Notes under the pieces: generated by a model | What the model saw: the letters and a program-made list of their open reading frames with translations, nothing else | What the model was told of the DNA's origin: nothing | The model's database searches: none | Shown here: piece after piece, positions 36,456 to 48,779 of the stretch | How the letters are laid out: each line of letters starts with the position of its first letter | Position numbering within the stretch: position 1 is the first letter of the stretch | Position numbers and translations under genes: made by a program | Assembly (NCBI GenBank): GCA_002189035.1 | Contig: CM007989.1 | Location: 6,305,501 to 6,369,500, forward strand | Direction of reading: 5' to 3' | DNA: 64,000 nt | Source: Utricularia gibba | Taxonomy: Eukaryota; Streptophyta; Magnoliopsida; Lamiales; Lentibulariaceae

Positions 36456-37352
36456 CTATTGCGTGAGGACGTTGAGTAGCGAAACCCTAGAACTGATGAA
36501 ACTCCGAAACGCCTGATCTCCGCAAGCCTCGATTTTCCCGATCAGATCTTTCATTTCCTGGATTTTCTTCGACGCCATTTTCAATTCTTCCTCTGTTTTC
36601 TTACTCAGATTTTCCAAATCCACTCCATGGAACTCCCCGATTGAAGCCTCCTGCTTCGATTTCATCCTCAGACTCAGGCGCGTCGACGACTGGCCTCTGA
36701 ACGCCGATGAATTCGAGACCCTAGCAAAGATCGTCGCCGAGGTAGACGCCGTCACCTTGATCACATCGTGAATCGCGGCGATCAGTTCCACTGACTCGGC
36801 ATCCGCGGGTGCGGCGGGTGTGGAGGACGATTTTTCGATCGAATTGAAATTCGTGTGGAGTTTCCTGATTTCCTTAACAATTTTGCTCAGGTTCTTCGAG
36901 CACGCCGCGGCTTTCGAATCCTCTTTTCTCCTGACGGCGATCTGCGCCGCGGAGTGCTCTTCCAGTAGACTCTGTATCAGAGTCTGGAATATTCCGTAGA
37001 CGTCGACGAATATGAGGAAATCATCCAGAAACTTCTCCGTCACACCGGCGTACGCGCTGCGGAGGACCTCACGCGTCTGAGGGAGAAGGAGGATGTCGTC
37101 GAGAGATTCGTGGACGCGTTTGAGTCGGATCAAACCGTCACAGAGCCAAGTCGAGGATGTGGAGCCAGTCTCCCAAGATCTCAGATCTACGATTTCGTCT
37201 TTCAGGCGCGAAATAATAGGACAGGAACGGCACGGAAGGCTTGAGGATCTGACGTGTACGCCCTGCCGGTGCGCCTGCGAGGATTCCGGAGGCGGAAGTG
37301 GATTCGGAAACGAAACGGTTCGCCGGAACTTATTCACCATTTTCTGCGCCAT
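36456..37352 (-). CDS. DUF241 (BPS1-like) family protein
   Basis: Single-exon gene of 298 residues from the ATG at 37352; a second in-frame ATG follows four codons later. The N terminus has the usual basic, Ser-rich segment (VHVRSSSLPCRSCPI), then the DUF241 domain: LKDEIVDLRSW, LCDGLIRLKRVHESLDDILLLPQTREVL, EKFLDDFLIFVDVYGIF, VRRKEDSKAAACSKNLSKIVKEI, and the C-terminal helix with MKDLIGKIEACGDQAFRSFISSRVSLLNVLTQ. The family is plant-specific with no established biochemical activity, though one Arabidopsis member is linked to root and shoot signalling. The reading frame is intact. Coding GC is much higher than the surrounding DNA. A TATATAA at about 37386-37392 is very close to the start, so its role is doubtful. 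Confidence 0.92.
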   Translation of the reverse strand: MAQKMVNKFRRTVSFPNPLPPPESSQAHRQGVHVRSSSLPCRSCPIISRLKDEIVDLRSWETGSTSSTWLCDGLIRLKRVHESLDDILLLPQTREVLRSAYAGVTEKFLDDFLIFVDVYGIFQTLIQSLLEEHSAAQIAVRRKEDSKAAACSKNLSKIVKEIRKLHTNFNSIEKSSSTPAAPADAESVELIAAIHDVIKVTASTSATIFARVSNSSAFRGQSSTRLSLRMKSKQEASIGEFHGVDLENLSKKTEEELKMASKKIQEMKDLIGKIEACGDQAFRSFISSRVSLLNVLTQ

Positions 37353-39835
37353 TTTTCTCCGAAAACAAGTCTAAACTGAAGGTAGTTATATACACTACAT
37401 TGAGTGGACTGTATTTCAGGGAGGGGCCCATTTGTGGGGAATACAAGTGGGCTGTAGGGGCTGGATCCACGAATAAATTAAAAATCTCGGATGACGTGGC
37501 AGGGACTAACTTGATAATTTTTATTCTTTGGGGGAAATATATGAAATTCCAATCAACAGCAGCACTTTTGGGCTGGGCCCGGCGTCGATACCACGTGTGG
37601 GTGGCAACATGTGCTATTAATTTCGCGTCCCAACAAGAATAAATATATTTTTCATTTATAGTAATTAAAGATATCTATTTGAAACTACACTTGAATTAAA
37701 ATATAGTAGGGAATTAGTAATTATCTATTTGAATTTAATATTTACTATGTAAATTGTACTTTATTTCATTTCAAAAATATAATTATATTTATATCATATT
37801 AGAATCATATGTTTCTCTGCAAAACTACACCCCAAAATTATAAATGTAAGTTGAGCAAACACCGTACTGAAAGTAAAATTTGGATGTGTCGGCAGGAAAT
37901 GATTTTTTAATACTTGAGCCGAATCAATTATTCATTTCTTTTGATTGGTTAGTTGAGTGGGATAATTGTGGGGTCCACAACTTAATTACGCAAGAAAATC
38001 CAGCCAGCCAGTCGCCCAGCTGTCTACCGCCCCCCAACCCAGATCCATCCCTTGGGTTGGAGCCAGAGATGATTGGGCCACGTTGCACTTCTCAAAATCA
38101 TCACACGTTCATCATGAAGTCAATTATTTGTCCTCTATTTCATTAATCCGAAAATGCCCCACAACGGCTGACCCGACCCATCAACCAATCTCGTTTGTCT
38201 TCCTATAGTTGCAGGAGTGGTTGCTCCGTCCCCGTCCCCGTCCCGATGACGTCACCCTCTACGCATAACTCCAAGTTTGAATAAACTTCCGTAGCACTCC
38301 ATTATTCCTGATAAGTTTCTCGAATCAGTTTGATGTGCATCCAACATCACCGTCATTTTCAATATGAAATATTAGAATTTTTCAAGTCTTAACAGTCAAA
38401 AGTCGTTGATTCCATGCTCAGAAATCAGTAAGCAGCCATGACTGGAAAAATGGATTGAATTTATTTTTTAAGAATTTATTTGTTTCTCAAATAAAAAATC
38501 AAATTATATTTGATTTAATTAATATTTATAAATAAGATAGAATTATATTCTTAAATAGAATGCTTGATAGCAAACTATTTAAAGGGGATGGGTTTTAAAT
38601 ATTTTACTAAAAAGGAAATAAGTATTTATTTTCATGAAATTTCAATATAGGATAGGATCGCAAAAATCCATCTTTTTGATAATTCAAATTATTAACACAC
38701 AATACTTTCCAAATCCTAACCTGAACATTAAGTGTCTGCTTTATAATTTGAATTGATACTTCAAATTATATAAAATTGAATCAATTTTGAGAATATGTGA
38801 ATAGAATCAAATTTAAAATTGTAAAATTGTATTTAATAAAATAAAATATATATTCCAAAATTTAATATATTAATTATTACATAATTTAATATCATGATAA
38901 TTTTAAAGTAGATTAAAAAAATTCATATGATAATTTTTCTAATTTATTTTGTTTTTAATCATTAAAATATAAATTCAATAAATTTTGAAATTAATCATGA
39001 AATCTGAATTTTTATTTTCAATATAAGACAATTAAAGATTAAAATCTTAAAAAATAAAATAAATCATTTCAAAAAATTTTGAAAATATAACAAACCTCAA
39101 GTAAAATATTCCATATTCAATTTTCTCAAATACCTATAATTATCCTTTATTAAAGACATCCAACTAAAACAATGGGGTTTTGTAACTTGTACAAATTTGA
39201 TAATTTTATTTTAATTATTTTTTTAATATATACTACAAAATATATTATATAATATAGATATATTCAGCTTTTAAAATATAATAGAAAAATAACAATTGTC
39301 TCTCTATAAATTCATAATAATTTAAAATATCTCAATCATATATAAGAAAGATTTAATAAAGAAAATTTGTATTTTTTAAAATTTTCTATAAAATAATATG
39401 TTTATGTTGAATTCGAGCTACAGATCCAATCCTATGTTTTAAAATGTTTATATAAACAACAATACTCAAAAGAATAAAAATACTTTTAATCAACAGCATG
39501 AGAAAAGATAGGCGGAAAACAATATGAGCTTTGAATGAACAAGCTACAGTCCCCAATTCTAAATAATTTCATTTAGAAGTTTTGAACAAGCTGATATGCA
39601 GGGCTTGGGAACATCAACCACATACTGTATGTAATGCATTAGTATTGTTATAGTGAAGAGAAAGATATAACTTTCAAATTTATTTTGTACAGAAATTTAT
39701 TCACTTTTTCAAAATAAGTTCATATTTAAGTGTGAGAGAGTGATACCAATTTTACTACTTTATTGAAGTATTTTTATTTTTTACTCATCATAACTTTGGC
39801 ATTTAGTATAATGACTTGGTAGAGGTTGAGGAATC
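37353..39835. other. AT-rich spacer
   Basis: Upstream region of the DUF241 gene, with a palindromic TGACGTCA (bZIP-type site) at 38247-38254 that is not near a recognised gene. Mostly very AT-rich from 38440 on. No gene. Confidence 0.5.
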
Positions 39836-39839
39836 GATA

Positions 39840-40140
39840 ACCATGGCCATGAAGAGACTAAAGGTGGCATAGGACAGATAGAAGCAATTGGCAGATAGAT
39901 GAAGAAGACCATTAAAGTTTGCGATAGGTGAGTATGTCTTCCATGGTCTTTCTTCTTGGAAAGAGATTATATGAGGAAGGAAGATTTGAAACTAAGGACC
40001 AAAGCACATGAGACAGTATGATATATTGGAAAGTATTGGAAAAGAACTTGTTGATTGAAGCTACTAATGAACATGAAGGGAATATAGAACGTCTTCCATG
40101 TGTCTCAGTTAAGATGATGTGTTAGGACTTACGACACTAA
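39840..40140 (+). mobile_element. Ty3/gypsy integrase C-terminal remnant
   Basis: Translation gives AMKRLKVA-DR-KQLADR, then RRPLKFAIGEYVFHGLSSWKEI, matching the Ty3 integrase tail RLKxAQxRQKSYADxRRRPLEFxVGDxVFLKVSPWK. Stops interrupt it. The downstream region to about 40250 may be the decayed LRKYV..HVL segment. Only a fragment of an element is seen. Confidence 0.65.
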
Positions 40141-41353
40141 TTCAGTTAGACGAGTTGATGTTATAAGACAACCTAACATATCAAACATAACCAATACGTA
40201 TTATAGACTATAGTATTGGAGAAAGGTGTCATCAACGGTCTAGCATTTAAGATGCAGGTTGCAATTTATTATAATTATAATGGGATGAGATTGTTAGTCA
40301 ACAAGTACATCTTAAAGTATAAATTAATTATTCTATTAGTATGTTATTCTGAAGGGTATTATATTTTATTAATACTTTGATTTTTTTCAGATTTATTTAA
40401 CTACTACTGTTCATAGTGTCAATTTTATTTTAAAAGATCTATCTAGTGTAATGAAAGATTCGCATGGATGTCTAATGTGATTAAAAAGTTGGTTATGATG
40501 ATAAATTTTATCACAAATCATAACAATGGGAAAATTATGTGAGAAGAATTATAATGTTGTACAATTGAATCTTGTTGAAATTAAATTTGTATTATATATT
40601 ATAATGATAATAAGATTTAAAATGATTTAATGGTTACTCATAACGATTGGAGGACTTTTCAATATGAAGATTTTGTAAAAGCATTAGAAATGAAGAATAT
40701 TATAATGGATTATAATTTATGGGGTGATATTGATTACAGTCTTGATTTTACTTAATTGATTTATGAAATAATTCTAATATGTGATATCGATAAACTAAGT
40801 TTATATCTTATTTATGACCTTTGGGAGAATGTGATAAATAAAGTGAAGAAGCTAATTCTTGAACATTCATGAAAATGATTCTTATTTTTGGAGTATTGTA
40901 AAAATTGTTTTTGATATAAGATATAAAAATGGTATAACATATTTTCATATATTAACATATTTTTTAGAATAAAGATATGAAAGTATGCAATTGTTTTCTT
41001 GAAATTATTAAATTAATATATGTGAATTTGTATGACTCATATGAACTATCCAAATGCATTGTTAAACATTCGTGACATGAGCTACACATTCCAAACTTTT
41101 ACTTGTTCAATTGGATTCAAAACTAGTTTATTGGAGAATGAAATGCTGGATAATTACTTTTCTAATTCAAATATTCATGCACTAGTTGTTTTAGAGTTTA
41201 CAAGATTTTGAGAAATAACTAGTAAATATTTTCATATGTAAAATATTTTATTACTTAAATGTATTACTTTTTAATTCTATTGTTGGAAATAATTTTCGTT
41301 TTTGCAAAATTGTATTTAACATCCAAGAAAAATATTAGTATTAGTTGTGAAAC
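40141..41353. other. AT-rich spacer
   Basis: No gene or repeat recognised. Probably further decayed retroelement. Confidence 0.45.
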
Positions 41354-41731
41354 GTGGCAGATCCTTCTGTACACGTGGCAAACGATCGGAAAGCATTTCA
41401 CTCCTTTCAAAATCCTCAAGAGGACCAGTTCGCCGGCGAACAGAGCTTCGAATTTTCAATGGAAGAGAACAAAAAGCTGGAAATAGACGGCAGTGGGAAG
41501 GGCACCCACCCTTCTCAAATATCGCCATTGAAGCCGGTCACCGAGGAGGCGTACGGCGGTGGGATGTACGGCAAGGAAGATGTTCCACCGGAGAAGGCGG
41601 CAAAGCAACCTGCCAGCGCTACCCAGAGCGCCGACGGGCCGGCAGAGGTGACACCACCGCCGAAGCACGCGCCGCCGCCATCTACCGGTTATCGGGACCT
41701 GGATATAACTGGTCAATCATATATTCAGTGA
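41354..41731 (+). CDS. Small hydrophilic protein, unknown, opens with GTG
   Basis: A 125-codon open frame, clearly protein-like against its AT-rich surroundings: ADPSVHVANDRKAFHSFQ, a Gly/Lys-rich middle, a Pro/Ala-rich segment and the C terminus TGYRDLDITGQSYIQ. It is charged, has no membrane segment and looks disordered, somewhat like late-embryogenesis or seed-maturation proteins; I cannot place it in a named family. The frame begins with GTG, and a TGA lies two codons upstream. The first in-frame ATG is at 41459, which gives 90 residues. Either translation starts there and the ACGTGGCA-containing region is leader or promoter, or the ATG has been lost, or initiation is non-AUG. Confidence 0.6.
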   Translation: MADPSVHVANDRKAFHSFQNPQEDQFAGEQSFEFSMEENKKLEIDGSGKGTHPSQISPLKPVTEEAYGGGMYGKEDVPPEKAAKQPASATQSADGPAEVTPPPKHAPPPSTGYRDLDITGQSYIQ

Positions 41732-44700
41732 TGACTCATTCTCTTGTGTTTGTGGAGGACCTCTAGATTTCAATCGACATCACCGAACAAGGAGGTTTAG
41801 ACGACGTCGTTTTGTGTGTTGTTTGAGTTCGCAACTCCGGTTGAGTACTATGAGTTACAAGTATTTTATTTTGTGAAGAATATTTTTCAAAAAATAGAAC
41901 CAAATATATGTTTTGATATTTCTAACTTCAAATTTAACCGAATTTCAAACTTCAAATAAAACTACAGGATAAAAGTATGGGACGTATTATCACCTTGGTT
42001 TGTCTCAGCTTCTCAACCTCACAAATTCCTAATCGGGGATAAGCCAAGAGCCTCCCCTGCCGGCTGCCACCACGTCGGAGGCTTCTTCAACTCGCGAGTT
42101 GCATTGCAGAGCTCGCCCATCCGTCCTCCCCACTTGGGCAGCACAATAAGAATCGGTGTGACGCATGACTTAAAAGTCGACACACATGGCCATTAGCTTG
42201 ACATCGCTGCCACCGATACGACAGAAATCGACAGCGGGAAGCAGTACTTTCGATCCAATACAATGCAAAATGGAACACTCTTATTCACCAAGGGAACGTT
42301 GTGGATTTGAAATTGGGGAGTTAAAAAGCACTTTTACAAAGGAAAGGATGGTGACTTTTTAACTTTTAGAACTTGAAAGAATTCTAAAAAAATTTTATTG
42401 CTTCTATGACTAGGAAAATTCACTTTTTATTTTCATTTCTAATTTTTTATAATCATTCATAGCTAACAATTTAGTTTCCAAGAATTGATAAACTTTCTTT
42501 TCAAATCTTGAATACATATATATATGTTACAGTTTTTTTTATTGTAACTATTAATTATTATTTATGAATAGTTAGCCAACTTCATGTGGATTTTGATGCA
42601 CACCAAGATGAAAATCACTATTCCCTACCTTTGTTAATTTGAGGAAGATAATGAATTGTTTGTGATCATGATACTTCATTAATAGATAGGTACTGAACTC
42701 ATACTTATGCTATTGATAATTGGCAATAATGAAACACATATCAATATAATCTCAAGAGCAATCTTATTCTATTGACTGTCCAAAGGGAAAACATATGAGA
42801 CAAATCGTATGCCAATTGTATGGGAGTGTAATGAAATGCAAAAAGTTTTCTATAACAAATTACTCATAAAAAAGCAATGAAAGTGTGGTAAGGAGTGTGA
42901 TAACCCATATTTTACTAGTATTTTTATACTATATAATCATAATGTTTTATTATATTTTAGGCTTTATTTGTGCAATTTTTAATATTTTAAGTGATATTTA
43001 GGTTTTTTTCAATTTTATGGGTAAATATGGATTTAATCCATTGATTTACTCCACTTTATATTATGAACATGTAATTAGGTCTTAGTAGCAAGATTAACAA
43101 CAAATCAAACTGAAATTATGTGCATCAAATTGAGGTGGCACATGACCTTAAGGTGGACAAAAAAATATTAATTATGTTACCAGCCTAGACAATGTTCCAA
43201 GGTAGAATGAGTGCGATTGTCAGCAAGAAAGCTCAACTTGGGAAATGATGAAGATATAAGAGGGAGGAACTTTTTAGGGAAAAAAATGAACAAAGAGAAA
43301 GGAATCAAAGGAGAACTTCAAAGAACCATGGATGAAGAAGTAGATTTCAAGAGTAAGCAATTCCACATCTAAAAACAACCTTTACATTAGAGCTACTGTT
43401 TCGAGACTACATTAGAGCTATTATTTTGAGACTAATGGGAATAAATTTAGCTTTATGTTTATCAAATATTTAGTATTGTTACTTTATTTCAGATTATGCC
43501 CATGATATTTTTCTCAATTTTAGTTTATGAAATAATGATTTTGCTTTTCATCATGTGTGGTTAAATTTAGAAGAAGTCTCAAGATACTCAAAGGTTATGT
43601 GGACCAAAGCTTTGATTTTGATCTAATTTTCACCCAGTTTTATTTGTTTTACAATATCTTAAGTAGATCTAAGCGTAGAATAACCCATAGTTAACTTAGA
43701 AACTCAATTTCGACGTTGACCGATAAGTTGAGACGAGCAAATTAGGTGATATTTTATGTTAAAAGCAACAAAAACAGATCGACCAAGTTTAATTTATTTC
43801 AAAAATTGATATTTTCACAATTGGGAGAATCACATGAAATGAAATACTCCTGTAGAAACATGCATGCAATAGAAAACCAATGTGACAAACCAAAAGCGAA
43901 GGTCCTCACAAGTCGTAGTAAACCTTTTGAAAAACATAAGTAGTTTTATAAGAATATTCTGAAAAAGGAAGTTTAGATAATTTTCCAAGTTGAAAACTAT
44001 CACAAAAGGTTGACTTGGATTATCACAACAATCAAGCTTTTATTTTTTAAGAGTAGGACCATTGAGTCTTGTGGAGTACAAAAACATTGATACCACACCT
44101 CTGAAAAACAGAACTTAGAAAAAGAAGAGAATAAGGCTTTTGGTCTTGGTTGATAGCATTAGAAGATTGTTTTAGCACATGCACACCCCTATTACATTAC
44201 CCTATTACTTGATGCCTGCCTATTGAGTGATCTCTTACAAAAAAGATCATCATTAGTAAATACACAATTGATTGATTATTGATCCATCAGTTGTGAAATA
44301 GATAGAGATTTTTTGCTGGTATGGGAATATAGAAAACATCATGTAATGGAAGTGTAAAATTATCTTGTTTGGATGTAGAGGCGCCTTTCCCAATGATGGG
44401 TAAGGAGGTGCTACACCATCATATCTTGTATAAAAGTAGAGTTGATCAAATATATGTTTTGTATCTATCATATGATTGATAGTTGATAACACAAAAGTTA
44501 TCATAGTTTTAAGATTTAAAAATTGTAACTTTTCAATTATGCATTGAAGTTTATCATATAATTTTAAATGTTTTATCAAAAATTTGGGAAATGTATGATT
44601 TTGGGTGCATGCGGGCTAAATCATTTGATTTAGCCAACCCTATGCTATAACCGATTAAGTCCGGCAATACTTAAAACTAGGGGCAGGACATGAAATTTGC

Positions 44701-45673
44701 ATAGAGCGAATTAGCAGGACACATGATACAAAAGGAGAAAACAATGAGTCCAACTTTCGTTGTAGCAGATTATAGGTTAAAGACATGAACAATATGGGTG
44801 TGAGAAACCCTATTTGCATTAGAAAAGGAGAGGGAGATATTTTGGAAGGGAGAGAAATCGCAAGAGAAAACTTCAACAACAAGAACAACATGATAGAAGG
44901 AAGAAGTAATAATTTTTTTTTTCAGTAGAAAAACCTCCAACATCAAGAATAAGCATTGAACCAAAGTTATGTGCCATTGCTCAGGTAGTGAATAGCAGCA
45001 AAAGGAAAATATAACATTTCACTTTCTCTTTAGTTTACTGAATATCGTTAGTCTTTAGTTTACTCAATATTTTACCTATGTGATTACATTTCTTACAATG
45101 TTTAAAATATTTTCTTCGATTTATGTTTATGAAATTATGCTTTACTTATCAAATATTATTGACTAGACTTAAAGGATGCCATAAGATGTGTAAGGGTGAT
45201 GTGATTTAGGATTTGCTAGGTAATCTACAATTGTGTATTTTTGCAGTTTGTTTCTAACATTTCTTGATAAACCTAAGGAGGGAAGCTAACATCATTGCAT
45301 CTCAAACCCTTGATTCAAAAGTAAAATAAAGATTCAAAATGGAAACAGTAGATTGTAAATCTTGTATAGAACCATTTGAATTGAGCAAACCTAATTGTAC
45401 ATGTTTTGCACATGTATAGACCTACGTGTAAAAGTATAAGGACACTAGGGACAACCTTATCCAAAATTAAGAGAAACAACTCAGTTAGATTTAAGTTGTT
45501 TAATGTGTGCAAATGCACAATTGGAAATTACACTAAGAACTTGATTAGAGTTATTTCGTGCATAAAACTAGAATTTATTATTTTTCCGTTTTGTACTTTG
45601 ATTTTGATTACTAAAATTGCACACTATTATTTATTTGACCTTGGACTAAAAGTGCAATTTATTTTGATTATAC
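41732..45673. other. Spacer, probably old retroelement DNA
   Basis: A GC-richer patch at about 42040-42290 has a short minus-strand frame with no recognised homology. 43150-43700 has weak likeness to the dispersed repeat at 30.8 and 45.7 kb. The remainder is AT-rich with no gene recognised. Confidence 0.4.
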
Positions 45674-46440
45674 TAATAACACATATTTTTGAATGTTTGA
45701 GTTATATTTGAGTTATCACCATAGTATGCGTCTTTTACTCACAATTGGAACTAAATCTTGATTTAGTCTCCACCTTAGTTCTAATCACTTTTTTGAGTAA
45801 TACATCACGTTTTAATAGCCCAAATCCCAAAGAGTCGAAAAGTGAATAGTGGAGGCATCATGAAAACAGGACAAAAGATGAAAGAAGTAGACCAAATCCC
45901 AATGTGAAGAAGAAAAATAGATTTTTGGAATAATGAAAAAAGAGAAGACTATCCCTCATTTGAGAACATGCCATACACACTTATGAAGGGAGGAGGAAGT
46001 CATAACAGAACCATGGAGGATGAAAAAGACAAAACCATGATTCACATCATCTTTTGAAACTTTCTTCTGCTTATGAAAGACATTATTCTTAACTAGGAGT
46101 TGTTTTAGCTTTCCAGTGAAAATTATTTGTTATTTATGTTTCTGTTATGCGTTTTATGTTGTTGTTAAATTTTAGAACTAAGATGATGTTCATGAAATGC
46201 CATGAAAGTATTTCATTTCCCTTGTTATGAGTGGCTAGACACTTACAGGTACCTTGGAAAAAAAAAAGATAAGTATACTTATTGCTCACTAGACTATACT
46301 ATCACTTCATAATTCTACTAATTTAACAATCTAGGATAGATCTAGGAGATGGGGGTAGTGATTTTCATCATAAATAACCCTAATTAGAGGTAGATAAAAA
46401 ATGAGGGAGAAAAAAGGGTTTGGATAGACTTGAGACTTTT
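45674..46440. repeat. Dispersed repeat, copy B
   Basis: Partner of 30811-31490, same orientation, starting with the identical 25 bases and continuing as patchy similarity. Function unknown. Confidence 0.6.
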
Positions 46441-46799
46441 CTTATTAGATGAATGATTTTAGGTTTGAGTGGGATAGTTGTAGCTTGCTTTTCCTGAGTG
46501 TCCCAAGGCAGCACCTTCTTTTATTTTACATAAACATTTGCTTTTACCCGTTTACTATTTTTCTACACATTATTGTCGATCGGCTTTAATATTAACTTAG
46601 ACTAAATCTCTTAATCGTGACAAAATCCAAATACATTCACTTTCACATAGTAAGGACCTAGCTCATATTCAACCCTACTCCACTATGCTCATATTTTTCA
46701 TAGGATTGCTTGTAAATTAAGTTATAAATTTTATTTAATAGGAAAATTTATAGTTTAACAATGATTCAATATTTTTTATTTATCATATGCATATTTGAT

Positions 46800-47720
46800 A
46801 GGAAAATTTTTCTATTTTCTCAATTTCATGCGTCCTTTCCTTGGAGATGGTCCATGACTTGGATGGCCTATGCCACATTGTTTTGACAAGGGTGCATTGT
46901 AGGAATTTAGATCAAAGAATTGTCGATGTTGGGCTCGGAATCCACGACCTTCAAAGGAGAACTTAGGATTTGTTTGATGTTGTGTCAAAAAACCCATGCA
47001 TGTATATTTCTGTTGAATGTCATCATTCAACTTCTTGCACATCTCAAATCTTTGTAACAGTGGGATGAGATCCTGATAAAAGGATCGAGGTTCCTTTTAA
47101 TATATTGGTAGCAAAAACATTATACCTCTAAATTGAGGCTTGAGAGAAGACATTATAATTGTTCACTATTGGTGATAATATCACCAATGCTAGTCAAACT
47201 ATTGCAAATAGACATGAACTTAATGAGATATTCATCAAGAGGTTGGTCAAAGAATTTTTGAAATTGAGCAAGTTAACATCGTAAAGCATAATGACATTCT
47301 TTTGATTTTTGAACATATGTGTTGAGAGCAACCAAAGGTGATATTGTCGTCTCACATTTGATTATCAAAGACCAGCTTTAAAAAGTTGATTTTTCAAACA
47401 CCGCTACATATATTGAACAATTTGAAGAGGTTGGAATTATTCTTAATCATCTTGTAGAAGAGTATATTTTGGTGGAGGTTGAGCCTCACTAGTGAGATGG
47501 TCATAAAGGCTTTGAGTCTTGACAACATTAATTGTCATTCCCCTCCAAAGTTGATTGTTGTTGTGCGTAAGTTTGACCATGATAGAATTCGCTATGTTAA
47601 TGGAACTTGCAACACACATGTTCGGGAAAAAAAAAGGGTGGAAGCAAATGACCATGGAACGATAAAAAATAGGTTAGCAAAGCAACAAATGCTCTAATAG
47701 GAATAGGAATAATTGTGGTG
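46800..47720 (-). mobile_element. Decayed copia-type gag and leader
   Basis: On the minus strand the stretch 47280-46820 translates to LAQFQKFFDQPLDEYLIKFMSICNSLTSIGD, then DPFI-like and MMTFNRN-like pieces, in the style of the copia gag domain (FxxxxM...YLxKxxxxxDxLxxxGxxxS). It has stops. 47520-47720 resembles 22040-22200 and would be its leader. Moderately supported. Confidence 0.5.
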
Positions 47721-48779
47721 ATGCAATTCAAGTGGACTATACAAACAAACAATAAAGTATTGAAATACACCCCTTTTCTAATCTGAAAAAGTACAAAATA
47801 AGTGCACACAATGCATACATATGACCATCTCATGCCCAAGTAATACATTCTAATTCAACATGTGACATTCCATATCTCAATTAAGAGTTAGACTTTTTAT
47901 TACTCATCTTCTTATGAATCCACTCCGTATAACTTTCCTTACCTTATTTCTACAACAATATACAACAAATATAGTTACTCACTTTAGATACCGATTTATC
48001 TAGTTTTGCATCCAAAACTTTTACATAACTTTACTCGTAAATGTGATGATTTTACAATATTTTCAACTAATATGCCAATGGCTATAAACTCTAACCTTGT
48101 AGCACATCATACAAAACTTATCAAAATACTCACATCATATTGAGAGTATAGGCTACCCAGATGGATCAAGAGTACAAATGAGTATCATCATCATCTGCAA
48201 AAAAAATCAGTTTATTCTTATACTAATTAACGGTAATTACAAAAACATCCTTTGTATATCGTACAAAAAGAACACTATAACAAATTTATGGTAACAAGAA
48301 AACTAGGGGATTCTTCTAAAAGTACTAGGCAACTTCTCAAGCTCATATCTAAGTTGTTTTCCATTGATCCACTTCAATGCTTATTCGTTTATGGTGCGGT
48401 GAGCGTAGATCAAACATTGTTCACGAAACTCAAAGAATCAAACGAACACAATTCTAAGGATGAAATTGCAAGTTTGCGTAAACTACTGTAACTCCTTCAA
48501 TTCCAAGCATCAGATCCATCAAATTCTCTGTATGTGCATGAGTCAAAGAATCAAAGCCTTATCTTGATGTAGTTGGGATACACCATCAAGAATTTCTTTT
48601 ATTGGTACAGGAGCATGACCATGGTGCTAGAGGTCAAAAAAATTGGTGTTTATTAATAGTTGTGTGTCATGCCCTATGCCATCATACTCAACATTCATAG
48701 CTTAAAATGGAGTAGATATCATGGTATGTAGTTGGCTTGTTACTTCTATAACCCAAGATCATGTTGGAAATTTTAACTC
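47721..48779. other. Spacer, one unassigned 79-codon frame
   Basis: An open frame at 48252-48491 is not recognised and may be part of the flanking retroelement. Nothing else seen. Confidence 0.4.

Noticed and set aside
37384-37393. TATATAA as the DUF241 promoter
   Set aside because: Only about 35 bases before the ATG, which would leave almost no leader; kept as doubtful.
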